Of a stretch of DNA of 35,191 nt, positions 8,577 through 17,418 are shown piece by piece (the first letter of the stretch is position 1; every line of letters starts with the position of its first letter). A model generated the notes under the pieces. That model ran no database searches. It saw only the letters and a list, made by a program, of their open reading frames with translations, and had not been told where the DNA came from. This DNA is from Chitinophagaceae bacterium (GTDB lineage Bacteria; Bacteroidota; Bacteroidia; Chitinophagales; Chitinophagaceae), in NCBI GenBank assembly GCA_004322015.1, contig SCQT01000213.1, positions 1-35,191 on the forward strand, written 5' to 3'. Position numbers and translations under genes: made by a program.

Positions 8577-9397
8577 TTGAAGCTGCTTATACCGGTAATG
8601 CTAAAAAAGTACAGGAGGCTTTCGACCGTCAGTCTGCAGTATTTGATAGCTTATATTCCCCTAATACTATCATTGCCTATAAAAGAAAAAGAGTAAGAGA
8701 TCATGTGATGCAATTCCTGAGATCGCCCGGCAGTATTTTAGAACTAAATGCAGGCACGGGGGAAGACAGCATCTATTTTGCAAAACAAAATTTTCAAGTG
8801 CATGCAACAGATATCTCATCACGTATGTTGTCCGTAATAAATGATAAAACGGAGCGGCTGAATCTATGTGGTAGCATAACCACCGAACAATGTTCATTCA
8901 CCTCACTTAGCAAGCTGCAAGACAAGGGGCCTTACGACCTGATATTTTCTAATTTTGCAGGGATTAATTGTACTGATGAGATAGATCAATTACTCAATCA
9001 ACTTTCTGATCTTTTAAAACCGGGTGGTTTCGTGGCCCTGGTATTCCTGCCGTCCTTTTGCCTTTGGGAATTTTTAATGGCATTTAAAGGGCAATTCAAA
9101 ACGGCGTTTCGAAGGTTTTGCGGGAAAAGAGGCGCTAAAGCCCGTATTGAAGGTGTCAATTTCAGATGCTGGTATTATCATCCTTCTTCTATCATCGGGA
9201 AATTAAAACCTGGTTTCGACCTCATCGGTTATGAAGGACTCTGTGTTTGTGTCCCTCCTTCGGGTATTGAAAACTTTGCTGAAAGACATCCCCGCTTGTA
9301 TGACTTGCTTAAACAAAAGGAAGAGTTTTTAAAATGCAGATATCCATGGAAATTTATCGGCGATTATGTGATTCTGTCATTTAGGAAAAAAGTTTGA
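8573..9397 (+). CDS. class I SAM-dependent methyltransferase
   Basis: A 274-aa methyltransferase with an N-terminal helix typical of the UbiE/small-molecule group (AFDRQSAVFDSLY), motif I ILELNAGTGEDSIYFA and acidic motif II VHATDIS, then the turn LLKPGGFVALV. Motif I has Asn where most relatives have Gly or Cys. Start and upstream stop overlap by 4 bp. It is the last gene of the five-gene radical SAM/methyltransferase operon; the next gene lies on the other strand with stop codons 10 bp apart. Substrate not predictable. Confidence 0.86.
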   Translation: MIEAAYTGNAKKVQEAFDRQSAVFDSLYSPNTIIAYKRKRVRDHVMQFLRSPGSILELNAGTGEDSIYFAKQNFQVHATDISSRMLSVINDKTERLNLCGSITTEQCSFTSLSKLQDKGPYDLIFSNFAGINCTDEIDQLLNQLSDLLKPGGFVALVFLPSFCLWEFLMAFKGQFKTAFRRFCGKRGAKARIEGVNFRCWYYHPSSIIGKLKPGFDLIGYEGLCVCVPPSGIENFAERHPRLYDLLKQKEEFLKCRYPWKFIGDYVILSFRKKV

Positions 9398-9407
9398 ATG
9401 AAGTGAA

Positions 9408-10331
9408 TCATGGTTTATTAAAAGCAAAAAACTCATATTTCAAACTTTCTATCTTCCTTTCATATTGCATTAATATTTCATTCTGGAAATATGCCGGATT
9501 GGGTTTACAACAATGCTTCCTGCAAATGATCCCCATCCTGTTCCCTTTCATGTTTACCATGCACTTCCTGTCTTTTCGTTCCCATCTTCTCGAGGTGATT
9601 TTCATAAATTGATCATCCATCCATGCCCCCAAACGGTTATTCAATATAGACTCTATCACTTTCTTAATACGTAATTTTTCTCCTGTATAATATTTCTCTT
9701 TAGGTACTATCCTGCAGTTGGGAAGAAAATGATCCGTCCAGCGATTAGCGCTGAAGAAGTTTTCCTGGGTGTCGTTCCCACAAATGGGCAGGAGGGTAAC
9801 CGTTTCGATAGCAGTAAATATATTTTTTTCTTCTATTACCAGCGCTTCTTCATCAATAAAATAATTCATGCAATAATGATGCTGGACTCCGGATAAAAAA
9901 GTCAGCTTTTTAAATAGATGCAGGAATGTTCTGGCTATCCATAATCTTCCCGGTGAGGTGATAATAAAATAATCAATATCACTTTTTGGATCTGAAAAGT
10001 TTTTGGATAGAGAACCTGAAATGCTGACAGCTCTTATAAATGGAAAGCGATAAAGGAATTTAGAGATCCGGTAAGCTGTTAACAGGTCGGCAGCAGCTCT
10101 TTTGTTACCGGCTAACCGCTTGTGCATTAATTGTAAATCGTTATGCAATGTGTAAAAATCACCAAAGCGAAAAATGATACGATCTAAAGTCAGTTGATGG
10201 AGCTGGTCACTGATAGAAAACCTGCTGCTTTTATTCGGCAGGAACAGGATGATCTCCTTCTCTGAAATTGGATAATGGAACATATCGAAGTATGCTAATA
10301 CTTTTAATATGTCATTCCTGAAGTTATTCAC
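9408..10331 (-). CDS. nucleotidyltransferase-fold protein
   Basis: The C-terminal part contains the minimal nucleotidyltransferase motif GSLSKNFSDPKSDIDYFI: a GS turn about ten residues before the DxD metal-binding pair. The N-terminal about 70 residues (ILKVLAYFDMFHYPIS and on) resemble a winged-helix. Proteins of this layout occur in Bacteroidota glycan loci, but the nucleotidyl acceptor is unknown. I chose a GTG start at 10331 (307 aa), preceded by GGAG 9 bases upstream. The frame is open to an ATG at 10442, but those 37 residues are Cys/Phe-rich and look non-coding. The gene runs against the flanking plus-strand operons. Confidence 0.75.
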   Translation of the reverse strand: MNNFRNDILKVLAYFDMFHYPISEKEIILFLPNKSSRFSISDQLHQLTLDRIIFRFGDFYTLHNDLQLMHKRLAGNKRAAADLLTAYRISKFLYRFPFIRAVSISGSLSKNFSDPKSDIDYFIITSPGRLWIARTFLHLFKKLTFLSGVQHHYCMNYFIDEEALVIEEKNIFTAIETVTLLPICGNDTQENFFSANRWTDHFLPNCRIVPKEKYYTGEKLRIKKVIESILNNRLGAWMDDQFMKITSRRWERKDRKCMVNMKGNRMGIICRKHCCKPNPAYFQNEILMQYERKIESLKYEFFAFNKP

Positions 10332-10506
10332 ATTTAGATTCTCCGAATGAATTTGAATACAAAACGACGTAAAACATATACAACGAATCTTGTGGATAAA
10401 AACGAAATAACCCTGAACGTGGTTGCTTTTTAAAACGGTCATTTTAAAATGATAGAAGCAACTTTCTATAATTCCTAAACGATTTACAAGTATAAATAAG
10501 GATAAG

Positions 10507-11277
10507 ATGGATGAATTGCATTCTCTCGAAGTGGAAGAAGTTCCTCAATGTGAGCTGGGTTATTATAAAGATGATTTTGAATATAAATCTCTATCACAGG
10601 CAGGTGGATATTCTCTCAATGTTAAAGAGATGCACAGCCATCCTTTTGTGGACCTGCAAGTTGTTCTTGATCAGATGATAGTGCAAAATACCTCTTATGT
10701 AAAAGTAATAAAACGATGTCTGGATATCCTGTTTTCCTGCTTAGCCATTTTATTTATCTTGTCATGGATAATTCCTCTGTTTGCCATTTTTATCAAATTT
10801 GATTCAAAAAGTTCACTATTTTTTCTTCAAAAAAGAAAGGGATTGCATGGCAAAGTATTCACCTGTATTAAATTTCGCAGTATGTATCCCAATACTCAGT
10901 CGGATGTAGAACCTGTCAGGGAGGATGATACCAGGATAACCCGTTTTGGAAAATTTATGAGGAGGTACCATCTGGATGAATTACCCCAATTCTTTAATGT
11001 ATTAAAAGGTAATATGACGGTGGTAGGTCCGCGTCCGCACATGATACATGAGGATATCTTTTATGAAAAAATCATTAATAATTATGCGTTCCGTTTTCAG
11101 GTGAAACCAGGCATTACCGGATTAGGACAGGTGAATAACAGGGTTCGCATAACCGGCAGGAAGAAGATGGAATATCGCGTATTCTGGGATATCCTTTATA
11201 TTAAAAACTGGTCTCAATATCTCGATATCTGGATCATGTGCAGGACATTTTCCATTTGTCTGAGGGGAAGCAAATAG
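10507..11277 (+). CDS. polyprenyl-phosphate sugar-1-phosphate transferase (bacterial sugar transferase family)
   Basis: A 256-aa membrane-associated enzyme that would transfer a sugar-1-phosphate from a nucleotide sugar to undecaprenyl phosphate, the first committed step of a repeat unit. It has a single hydrophobic segment (about residues 72-97) and the full catalytic core: IKFRSM (about 121-126), DDTRITRFGKFMRRYHLDELPQ with the DELPQ signature, NVLKGNMTVVGPRP, and PGITGLGQ (201-208). It lacks the four-helix N-terminal half of WcaJ/WbaP proteins; the 65-residue soluble N-terminus has no recognised domain. First gene of the polymer-assembly operon; the next gene is 18 bp downstream. Confidence 0.92.
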   Translation: MDELHSLEVEEVPQCELGYYKDDFEYKSLSQAGGYSLNVKEMHSHPFVDLQVVLDQMIVQNTSYVKVIKRCLDILFSCLAILFILSWIIPLFAIFIKFDSKSSLFFLQKRKGLHGKVFTCIKFRSMYPNTQSDVEPVREDDTRITRFGKFMRRYHLDELPQFFNVLKGNMTVVGPRPHMIHEDIFYEKIINNYAFRFQVKPGITGLGQVNNRVRITGRKKMEYRVFWDILYIKNWSQYLDIWIMCRTFSICLRGSK

Positions 11278-11295
11278 TCTTAATCAGTAAAGAAA

Positions 11296-12597
11296 ATGGA
11301 TACTTCTTCAATGAGGAATAATGCACGGTTAGCTATTTCTTCAGAAACAACTTTTCTGCTGACGGCCCTTTTGTTTTTCTTTTTTAATTCACTTTTTCTT
11401 CCGCAGGGTTTATTATATACGGATCTGTTAGCTCCTGTCTTTTTATGGTGGCTGTTCAAACATTATAAACTGCATCTGTTGATCTACTTTTTTATTTTTA
11501 CAACCCCTTTCATTCTCATACACTTCTATTATAATGCTGAACCATATTATTATTACAGGTCGTATATCATGTTTTTTACTGCCGTGGTTTTTGCTGTTTG
11601 TTTCTACGTATCTATAAAGGAAAGTTATCCATTAGACACTGTTTTCAGGAAGATCCTGATCATTAATTTTATTTTATTTATTATCGCATTAGGGGTCTTC
11701 CGGTATCCTGAATTAAAAAAAACATTTTGGTATTTAAAGCAGATTTCTCCTGGAGCAGCCTCTTTTCCGAGGTTAAAATTATTTACTTATGAAGCCTCTT
11801 ATTATTCCTTGTTGTTTGCTCCGGTCGCCGTTTATTTTTATTTGAAGCTATTGCTTTTTAAAACGAAGCATGCTGTTTTGTTGTTTTTAATGGTTACCCT
11901 ACCGCTTTTATTTTCCATGTCTTATGGAGTTATTGCCTGTATCGGTATTACACTTTTTAGTCTGACCTGCCTTCAATCAAAATTATTCCTCAGAAAGAAG
12001 TCGGTTCAACGTTTTCTCCTGTTCGGTATTTTGATCGCGGTCATTGGTGTGGTTACTCTTTTAAAAGCTGATCCGGGTAATCCGTTATTTTTCAGGATAC
12101 GAAATATTTTCACCGGCAGGGATACTTCCTTCAGGGGGAGGACTTACGAATCCTTTATCCTGGCCATGAAAATTCTAAAAGAAAAAAGCATCCTGTTCGG
12201 GGTGGGCCTGGGACAGGTTAAAATAATAGGTGTACCTGTGTTTAAGCAATATTACGGTTACCAGGTTCCCATAGTCAGAATACCGAATACCCTGAGTGAT
12301 ACAATGGCCACTTATGGGATAGTGGGCTTGGTCATCAGGATATTCTTCACAATATTTTTCTTTTTTAAGTGTAAAGTTTGGAAGAATTATTACCAGTTAG
12401 CGATGTTTATTTTCATGTTCACTTATCAATTTACCGGAAGCTTCATGACAAATGTGGTAGAATACGTGATCTGGGTGCTGGCATTTACACCTTCATTCAA
12501 AGAGTTTGACAGAGGAAATTTCCTCACTCGTTGGACAGATTATTTCAGGTCATCTAAGAAAGATTCTGTTTATAGTGAATTAAATCCTGTAGAATGA
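11296..12597 (+). CDS. O-antigen polymerase/ligase-like integral membrane protein
   Basis: A 433-aa very hydrophobic protein with roughly ten predicted membrane helices. The long loop containing GRDTSFRGRTYESF followed by a glycine-rich GVGLGQ segment matches the Wzy/WaaL O-antigen ligase-like superfamily, which polymerises lipid-linked repeat units in the periplasm or joins glycan to an acceptor. Position, directly after the initiating sugar transferase and before two glycosyltransferases, favours the polymerase role. The next gene's ATG overlaps its stop by 4 bp. Sequence in this family is poorly conserved, so the polymerase-versus-ligase choice is inference. Confidence 0.8.
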   Translation: MDTSSMRNNARLAISSETTFLLTALLFFFFNSLFLPQGLLYTDLLAPVFLWWLFKHYKLHLLIYFFIFTTPFILIHFYYNAEPYYYYRSYIMFFTAVVFAVCFYVSIKESYPLDTVFRKILIINFILFIIALGVFRYPELKKTFWYLKQISPGAASFPRLKLFTYEASYYSLLFAPVAVYFYLKLLLFKTKHAVLLFLMVTLPLLFSMSYGVIACIGITLFSLTCLQSKLFLRKKSVQRFLLFGILIAVIGVVTLLKADPGNPLFFRIRNIFTGRDTSFRGRTYESFILAMKILKEKSILFGVGLGQVKIIGVPVFKQYYGYQVPIVRIPNTLSDTMATYGIVGLVIRIFFTIFFFFKCKVWKNYYQLAMFIFMFTYQFTGSFMTNVVEYVIWVLAFTPSFKEFDRGNFLTRWTDYFRSSKKDSVYSELNPVE

Positions 12598-13727
12598 AAA
12601 TTGCAATTATTGGCACGAGAGGGATACCCAATCGTTATGGAGGCTTTGAACAGTTTGCTTCCAGGATAGGCCCTATGTTGGTAAAAAGAGGTTATCAGGT
12701 GTTGGTTTATAATCCTTCGTCTCACGAATGGAAGCGGGATGATTGGCAGGGTGTGGAAATAGTCCGGAAATATGATGGACATAAATTTGGACAAACGATG
12801 GGGCAGTTTATCTATGACCTCCTTTGTATTCTGGATGCCAGAAAAAGGAAGCCTGATATTATTTTACAGTTAGGCTATACCAGCAGCAGCATCTGGAGTT
12901 TTCTTTTCCCAAGGTGTTCTTATGTGGTTACTAATGTGGACGGGTTGGAATGGAAAAGAAATAAATACAACAGGTTTTCCAGAATGTTTTTACGGTTTGC
13001 AGAAAAACTGGCGGTGAATAAAAGCCATATCCTAATAGCAGATTCCATCAGGATTAAAAATTATATTAAAGACAAGTTCGGTAAAGAGCCCTTGTATATT
13101 CCTTATGGAGCCACTCTGTTTAAATATCCGGATCCCACCATACCTATTAATTACGGACTTACTCCCGGTGATTATGATCTGATGATCTCCCGCTTTGTTC
13201 CGGAGAATCATATAGAGGTGATCATTAAGGGATTCATAGATGCCAGGTTAAACAGAAAGCTTGTTATTGTGGGTATGGATGGGGGGAATTATTCGAAAAG
13301 ACTTTATAAAAAATATCATTCACCGGTCATCATTTTCAAAGAAGGAATATATGATCTGAAAACCTTAAATAATCTCAGGTATTACTCTAATTTATATTTC
13401 CATGGTCATTCAGTAGGGGGAACTAACCCGTCCCTGCTGGAAGCTATGGCCTGCAGGTGTCTGATCATTGCACACAATAATATTTATAATAAGGAAGTGC
13501 TGGATGGCAATGCCTATTATTTTGATAATGAGTCTGATATTTCCTTTCTGCTGAATTTGAAATTAATAAAAAAGGATCATTTTCCTTTTTTAGATCGTAA
13601 TTCCAGGAAGCTAAAAGAGGTATATAACTGGGATATTATCATTAATCAACTGGAAGATAATATTATACGGACGAAAAAGAGTTCTTTTGTTTATCAACAA
13701 GGTATATATCATGAACATAGGCTTTGA
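12594..13727 (+). CDS. DUF1972-type glycosyltransferase (rhamnosyltransferase-like)
   Basis: A 377-aa GT-B enzyme. The N-terminus IAIIGTRGIPNRYGGFE is the hallmark of the DUF1972 domain found in several capsule and O-antigen rhamnosyltransferases. In the C-terminal domain the usual first Glu of EX7E is replaced: GGTNPSLLE sits where EGxxxxxLE is expected, as in other DUF1972 proteins. It shares 4 bp with the upstream polymerase gene and overlaps the next glycosyltransferase by 17 bp, so all are probably translated from one message. Rhamnose as donor is suggested by family, not proven here. Confidence 0.88.
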   Translation: MKIAIIGTRGIPNRYGGFEQFASRIGPMLVKRGYQVLVYNPSSHEWKRDDWQGVEIVRKYDGHKFGQTMGQFIYDLLCILDARKRKPDIILQLGYTSSSIWSFLFPRCSYVVTNVDGLEWKRNKYNRFSRMFLRFAEKLAVNKSHILIADSIRIKNYIKDKFGKEPLYIPYGATLFKYPDPTIPINYGLTPGDYDLMISRFVPENHIEVIIKGFIDARLNRKLVIVGMDGGNYSKRLYKKYHSPVIIFKEGIYDLKTLNNLRYYSNLYFHGHSVGGTNPSLLEAMACRCLIIAHNNIYNKEVLDGNAYYFDNESDISFLLNLKLIKKDHFPFLDRNSRKLKEVYNWDIIINQLEDNIIRTKKSSFVYQQGIYHEHRL

Positions 13728-14865
13728 TGCAAAACGGATCTTTTGGAACACTACGGGTTTAGGTAACTATAGCAGGACTTTGGTTTCGGCGATGAAAGAT
13801 TATTTTCCAGACAATAATTATTATTTGTTTACTCCGGCTGTTCCAGGCTTATTCGATTCTTCAGGGGAGGACCCCGTAAGAGTAATCACGCCTATACGTA
13901 TGTTACATAGGATGTTTCGTTCCTTGTGGCGGAGCAAATGGGTGACCGGAGATATCGAAAATACGCGACTGGATATTTACCACGGATTAAGCAATGAAAT
14001 TCCCTTCGGTATTCATCGCTTACCTGTAAAAACGGTAGTGACTATTCATGATCTGATATTTGAACGGTATCCGCATCAGTATAATCCGGCAGATGTTATC
14101 ATATACCGGAGAAAAGCACAATATGCCTGCCGGTTCGCAGACAGAGTTATTGCGATAAGTAAACAAACCAGGAAAGATCTGATTGAATTTTACCATGTAC
14201 CGGAAGAAAAAATAAGGGTAATATATCAGGCTTGTGATAATGTATTTGAAGAGAATATACCCGCCATACGACAATATGATATCCGGTTAAAATATCATTT
14301 GCCCGACCAATTTTTATTATATGTAGGCTCTGTGGTAGAGAGAAAAAACCTCTTAACACTCATTCAGTCTCTGGAGCTATTGCCAGGCAATATACCATTA
14401 GTCATTGTAGGCAGTGGACATCATTACAAAAATAAAGTGAAAGCTTATCTGCTGGATCATGATCATGTACATCCGGCAATATGGTTGTCGGAGATGCGAC
14501 CTTTGCCTCAAAGTGACCTTGCTGTCATTTATAAATTGGCCAGGGTACTGATATACCCTTCCATTTTTGAAGGATTCGGGCTACCCATTCTGGAAGCGCT
14601 AAAGTGTGGTACTCCCGTTATTACTTCGGTTGGATCTTGTTTTAAAGAAACCGCAGGTGATGCAGCTATTTTTATTGATCCTATGGATAAAAATGCATTG
14701 GCACAAGCGATCTATAAGGTCTGGCGCAACGAGCATGTAACGCAAATAATGAGACAAAAAGGATTCTCTTATGCGCATCATTTTACTCCTTTCATTTCAG
14801 CAAGCCAGATGATAGAAATATATAGTGGATTATTGAGTAAGGATAAGGTAAGCGGACTTGTATAA
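13711..14865 (+). CDS. GT4-family glycosyltransferase
   Basis: A GT4 enzyme of 384 aa with all usual marks: GFDAKRIFWNTTGLGNYSR (N-terminal glycine-rich loop), TIHDLIFERYP, LLYVGSVVERKNLLTL (start of donor domain) and the EX7E motif EGFGLPILE followed by ALKCGTPVI. The frame is open back to a TTG at 13687, but MNIGFDAKRI at 13711 is the natural domain start and gives a 17-bp overlap with the upstream gene. It is the last gene of the polysaccharide block on this strand. Mannosyltransferase-like enzymes are frequent in this subgroup, but the donor is not certain. Confidence 0.9.
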   Translation: MNIGFDAKRIFWNTTGLGNYSRTLVSAMKDYFPDNNYYLFTPAVPGLFDSSGEDPVRVITPIRMLHRMFRSLWRSKWVTGDIENTRLDIYHGLSNEIPFGIHRLPVKTVVTIHDLIFERYPHQYNPADVIIYRRKAQYACRFADRVIAISKQTRKDLIEFYHVPEEKIRVIYQACDNVFEENIPAIRQYDIRLKYHLPDQFLLYVGSVVERKNLLTLIQSLELLPGNIPLVIVGSGHHYKNKVKAYLLDHDHVHPAIWLSEMRPLPQSDLAVIYKLARVLIYPSIFEGFGLPILEALKCGTPVITSVGSCFKETAGDAAIFIDPMDKNALAQAIYKVWRNEHVTQIMRQKGFSYAHHFTPFISASQMIEIYSGLLSKDKVSGLV

Positions 14866-14887
14866 AATGTTTCTGCTATATTGAAGC

Positions 14888-15049
14888 TTAATCCGTATCA
14901 GATAAGGCAGCTCTCTCTATAGAGAAGACCTGTGTTTTTAAACGATAAGTTTTTTCATGAGCCGGGTGATTATCGCTTTTGTAAGGTAAATGCTCTTCAG
15001 GCAGATATATAACCCCTTTCAACTGTTTGTCATAATACTTACTTAAGTT
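14888..15049 (-). pseudogene. possible coding remnant of unknown gene
   Basis: The gap between the last glycosyltransferase and the DUF1801 gene carries a 54-codon open frame without an ATG or a convincing start. Its translation looks protein-like (YYDKQLKGVIYLPEEHLPY, then a charged C-terminus ending ALSDTD) and is closed by TAA. It could be the 3' end of a lost gene at the edge of the array. I do not recognise the family. The same gap contains a perfect palindrome TCTCTATAGAGA at 14914-14925. Confidence 0.2.
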
Positions 15050-15405
15050 TTATTTTCCTTCATCCTGAACTTTGTGATTTTGGTTATCAGATTAAGCGGT
15101 ATGGGTTTACTTAAAGGGAACTGTATCGCACCTTTGCTTGTCTTATAACCTGCAAGCTCCTTCCCAAAAGTCTTTATGCCTTCCGGCAAAGGGTAAAAGC
15201 CGATATGATTTTTAAAGGCGGCGAAATAAACCAAAGGTTTGCCGTAAAGCTTAAAAGCCGGCATGGCATAACTAATTGTTTCTTCAGCATCGGGCGCTGC
15301 TTTTTTAACGGTATTACGAACCTGCTGTAAAACAGCCCGGACATCTTCAGGGAAGCCGGCGATATATTCATCAATATTATTAGGCAAGGCCTTTTTACTT
15401 TTCAT
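15043..15405 (-). CDS. DUF1801 domain protein (YdhG/frataxin-like fold)
   Basis: A 120-aa soluble protein matching the DUF1801 family. Visible family features are DEYIAGFPEDVRAVLQQVR near the start, DAEETISYAMPAFKLYGKPLVYFAAFKNHIGFYP in the middle and the C-terminal PLNLITKIT helix. Relatives are annotated iron chaperone-like or simply unknown; no catalytic residues are evident. Its ATG lies 11 bp after the stop of the alpha/beta hydrolase gene, so it is the terminal gene of the minus-strand array. Confidence 0.88.
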   Translation of the reverse strand: MKSKKALPNNIDEYIAGFPEDVRAVLQQVRNTVKKAAPDAEETISYAMPAFKLYGKPLVYFAAFKNHIGFYPLPEGIKTFGKELAGYKTSKGAIQFPLSKPIPLNLITKITKFRMKENKT

Positions 15406-15416
15406 TACTAATCCCG

Positions 15417-16199
15417 TTACTTTAAAAAATTATTTATCACCGATAAAGTTAATTCGATTATATTATCTCCTGCTTCCTGGCTTTCGGCCGCACCTATGTA
15501 TGCACCATGCTCAGCAGGAAGTATCATTAGCCGGGAGTTTGGGATTAACTTCGACATCTTAGCTGTGTGTTCAGGCGATATCACATCCCTGTCGCCGGCT
15601 ATTACTAATGAGGGTACTTTGATGGATTGAAGCATTTCATCTCTCCAATCGGTAAAATGCAGCATGCGTTCCCTGTCTTTATCAAACATGTTCAGCAACT
15701 TATCTTCATCGGGATCTATTTCGAGAAAAGCATTTCTGAGAACAGCAGGCATTACGTCTAATGTAGCCTGTTTCATCCCTTCAAAAAAGCCAGATGGTAA
15801 TCCCTCCCTCTGATAAAATGTAGAAGCCAGTATTAGTTTGCTGACGATTTCCGGATACCTGAATGCTATTTGCATAGCTGTATTTCCACCGTTACTAAAT
15901 CCTAAAAAAGACGCTTTGAGAATTTGCATATTATGTAAAAGTGTTGCCACATCATCTGCATCCTGCTCGAAGCTCTCGGGTGCATCCCTGTCATTAGTAT
16001 GCCCGTGACACTGCAGCTCTGCGGCTATTACCTGATAATCTTCTGCCAGTTTGGGTAAAATTTTGCCGAAAGAAGTCCGGATGGTAGAACCACCGCCATG
16101 GATTAAAACCGATTGCTCTCCTTCTCCATGAATTTCATAATACATTTTCAACCCGTTGACGGCTGAATAGCCGTTTGTAAAAAATATAGTGCTTGACAT
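15417..16199 (-). CDS. alpha/beta-hydrolase fold enzyme
   Basis: A 260-aa hydrolase. The nucleophile elbow is LGFSNGGN with Ser102, the acid is probably Asp205 in AGDRDVI, and the base His231 in LPAEHGAY. HGGGST near residue 35 would form the oxyanion hole. The frame is open to 16316, but the extra 39 residues look non-coding and MSSTIFFTNGY at 16199 is the typical start. It probably acts on a small ester or a related compound in the cytoplasm. It precedes the DUF1801 gene by 11 bp. Confidence 0.88.
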   Translation of the reverse strand: MSSTIFFTNGYSAVNGLKMYYEIHGEGEQSVLIHGGGSTIRTSFGKILPKLAEDYQVIAAELQCHGHTNDRDAPESFEQDADDVATLLHNMQILKASFLGFSNGGNTAMQIAFRYPEIVSKLILASTFYQREGLPSGFFEGMKQATLDVMPAVLRNAFLEIDPDEDKLLNMFDKDRERMLHFTDWRDEMLQSIKVPSLVIAGDRDVISPEHTAKMSKLIPNSRLMILPAEHGAYIGAAESQEAGDNIIELTLSVINNFLK

Positions 16200-16406
16200 G
16201 GATTTAATTTTGTTGATTAGCTGCCCTGCCCCCGAAACACAACTGTTGAAGATTCGCAGCGAAATTTTATTACAGTTTGCTCCTATGAAGTTGGTATTGT
16301 CGCCAAAGAACTGCAACTAACTTGTGAACATGAAATCAGATAGCTGGTTTTTCAAATAAAAGGCTGATTTCTGCTTTCAATCCTTGCTGTGATTCAAAGC
16401 TCAGCT

Positions 16407-16844
16407 TCATTCATGAGCCATTTCCGCACCGAGAATCATCCATGAGGTACCAAACTTATCTTGCACGATCGCGAACCTTTTTGCAAAAAAAGTGGACTCC
16501 ATCTTCATGAAAATTTTGCCATCAGCCGATAATAATTTATAAAGCCGTTCAGCTTCCTCTATGGTTTCAATCTGTAATGTAAGATATGCGCTACGCATAG
16601 GTTCCGCATTGGGAATGTCCGCTCCCAGGAGCATCATACCTCCTAATTCCATACGGGCATGAAGGATAGCATCTGACCAGCCTTCGGGTAACTTGGGCAG
16701 GTTGGAAGAATCAGGGAGTTCCCTGTGGGTCATCATTTGGGTGATCTTTCCGCCAAGGTGAGTCTCATAAAACCGGAATGCTTCTTTGCAATTCCCATTG
16801 TAGTTTACATAGACATCCATTTGCAGTGAATTTGATTTTTCCAT
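16407..16844 (-). CDS. VOC-superfamily protein (PhnB/3-demethylubiquinone methyltransferase-like)
   Basis: A 145-aa single-domain vicinal oxygen chelate fold protein. It has the PhnB-type opening VYVNYNGNCKEAFRFYETHLGG, a central HARMELGGMMLLGAD strand and the closing motif VQDKFGTSWMI. PhnB-like proteins are common in Bacteroidota stress or accessory clusters; biochemical roles are mostly unknown and annotation as methyltransferase is historical. It is one of three VOC proteins in this array. Confidence 0.9.
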   Translation of the reverse strand: MEKSNSLQMDVYVNYNGNCKEAFRFYETHLGGKITQMMTHRELPDSSNLPKLPEGWSDAILHARMELGGMMLLGADIPNAEPMRSAYLTLQIETIEEAERLYKLLSADGKIFMKMESTFFAKRFAIVQDKFGTSWMILGAEMAHE

Positions 16845-16924
16845 GATCTATGCTTTTAAATTCTTAGTTTATGGACAGAACTTTTTTGTTATTTGGAATT
16901 TTCTTTACCATCCTGCTTTTATTG

Positions 16925-17338
16925 CTAATCCTTTAACCGTATCATACACCTCACTTCCTCCTTATCATTTGCATACCATTCTACGCAATATCCCTGTGGA
17001 TCAAGGCCTGGACTGGTAAGCAGATCCTGAAATGCATGTTCAATGCTTCCCTGGTCATTCCTGAAATCCGTTACCATTTTGTAAATATACTTTCCCTTTT
17101 TCAAAGTAAGGGTATCGAGATGATACTTTTCCGCTTCACCCCGAGTCCTTTCTTCGGCAGCAGCTCTGTATATAATGCCCCCGTTATCCTCAGGTCGCGA
17201 GAGACCAAAATAATTCCTGTCAATTGCAAATGGTACGAGTTTGTGAAGCTGAGCATGTGCATCTAAAATACCTTCCGGAAAAGAGGCTGCCGTTACATAA
17301 AATACTTTGATGTCGCTGTCCAATGAAAATGTTTCCAT
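16925..17338 (-). CDS. GyrI-like / AraC effector-binding-like small protein
   Basis: A 137-aa protein starting at METFSLDSDIKVFYV. The frame is open back to 17422, but the 28 extra residues look non-coding. The sequence alternates short hydrophobic strands (IKVFYVTAASFP, GGIIYRAAAEE) with a helix (IEHAFQDLLT) and ends EVRCMIRLK, reminiscent of GyrI-like effector-binding folds, which bind small hydrophobic compounds. I place it there only tentatively. It carries no DNA-binding domain. It lies 80 bp downstream of the second DUF1801 gene. Confidence 0.68.
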   Translation of the reverse strand: METFSLDSDIKVFYVTAASFPEGILDAHAQLHKLVPFAIDRNYFGLSRPEDNGGIIYRAAAEERTRGEAEKYHLDTLTLKKGKYIYKMVTDFRNDQGSIEHAFQDLLTSPGLDPQGYCVEWYANDKEEVRCMIRLKD

Positions 17339-17418
17339 ATTTGATAATTTAAATGATGGCTTTATTTTTCGTATTAATCTGCATGAAAAGTACTGCACTT
17401 CGGGCAAGCACAAATGTT

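Noticed and set aside
10332-10442. N-terminal extension of the nucleotidyltransferase gene to ATG 10442
   Set aside because: The 37 added residues are Cys/Phe-rich and non-family-like, and a GTG with GGAG upstream sits at the expected domain start.
14914-14925. Perfect palindrome TCTCTATAGAGA
   Set aside because: Short, AT-centred and without a T run, so not a good terminator; no second copy seen to support an operator.
16284-16311. Sequence on the minus strand resembling the 42-bp repeat end (CTTTGGCGACAA versus TTTGCGACAA) upstream of the hydrolase gene
   Set aside because: Needs an inserted base to align and lacks the rest of the repeat; similarity could be chance.
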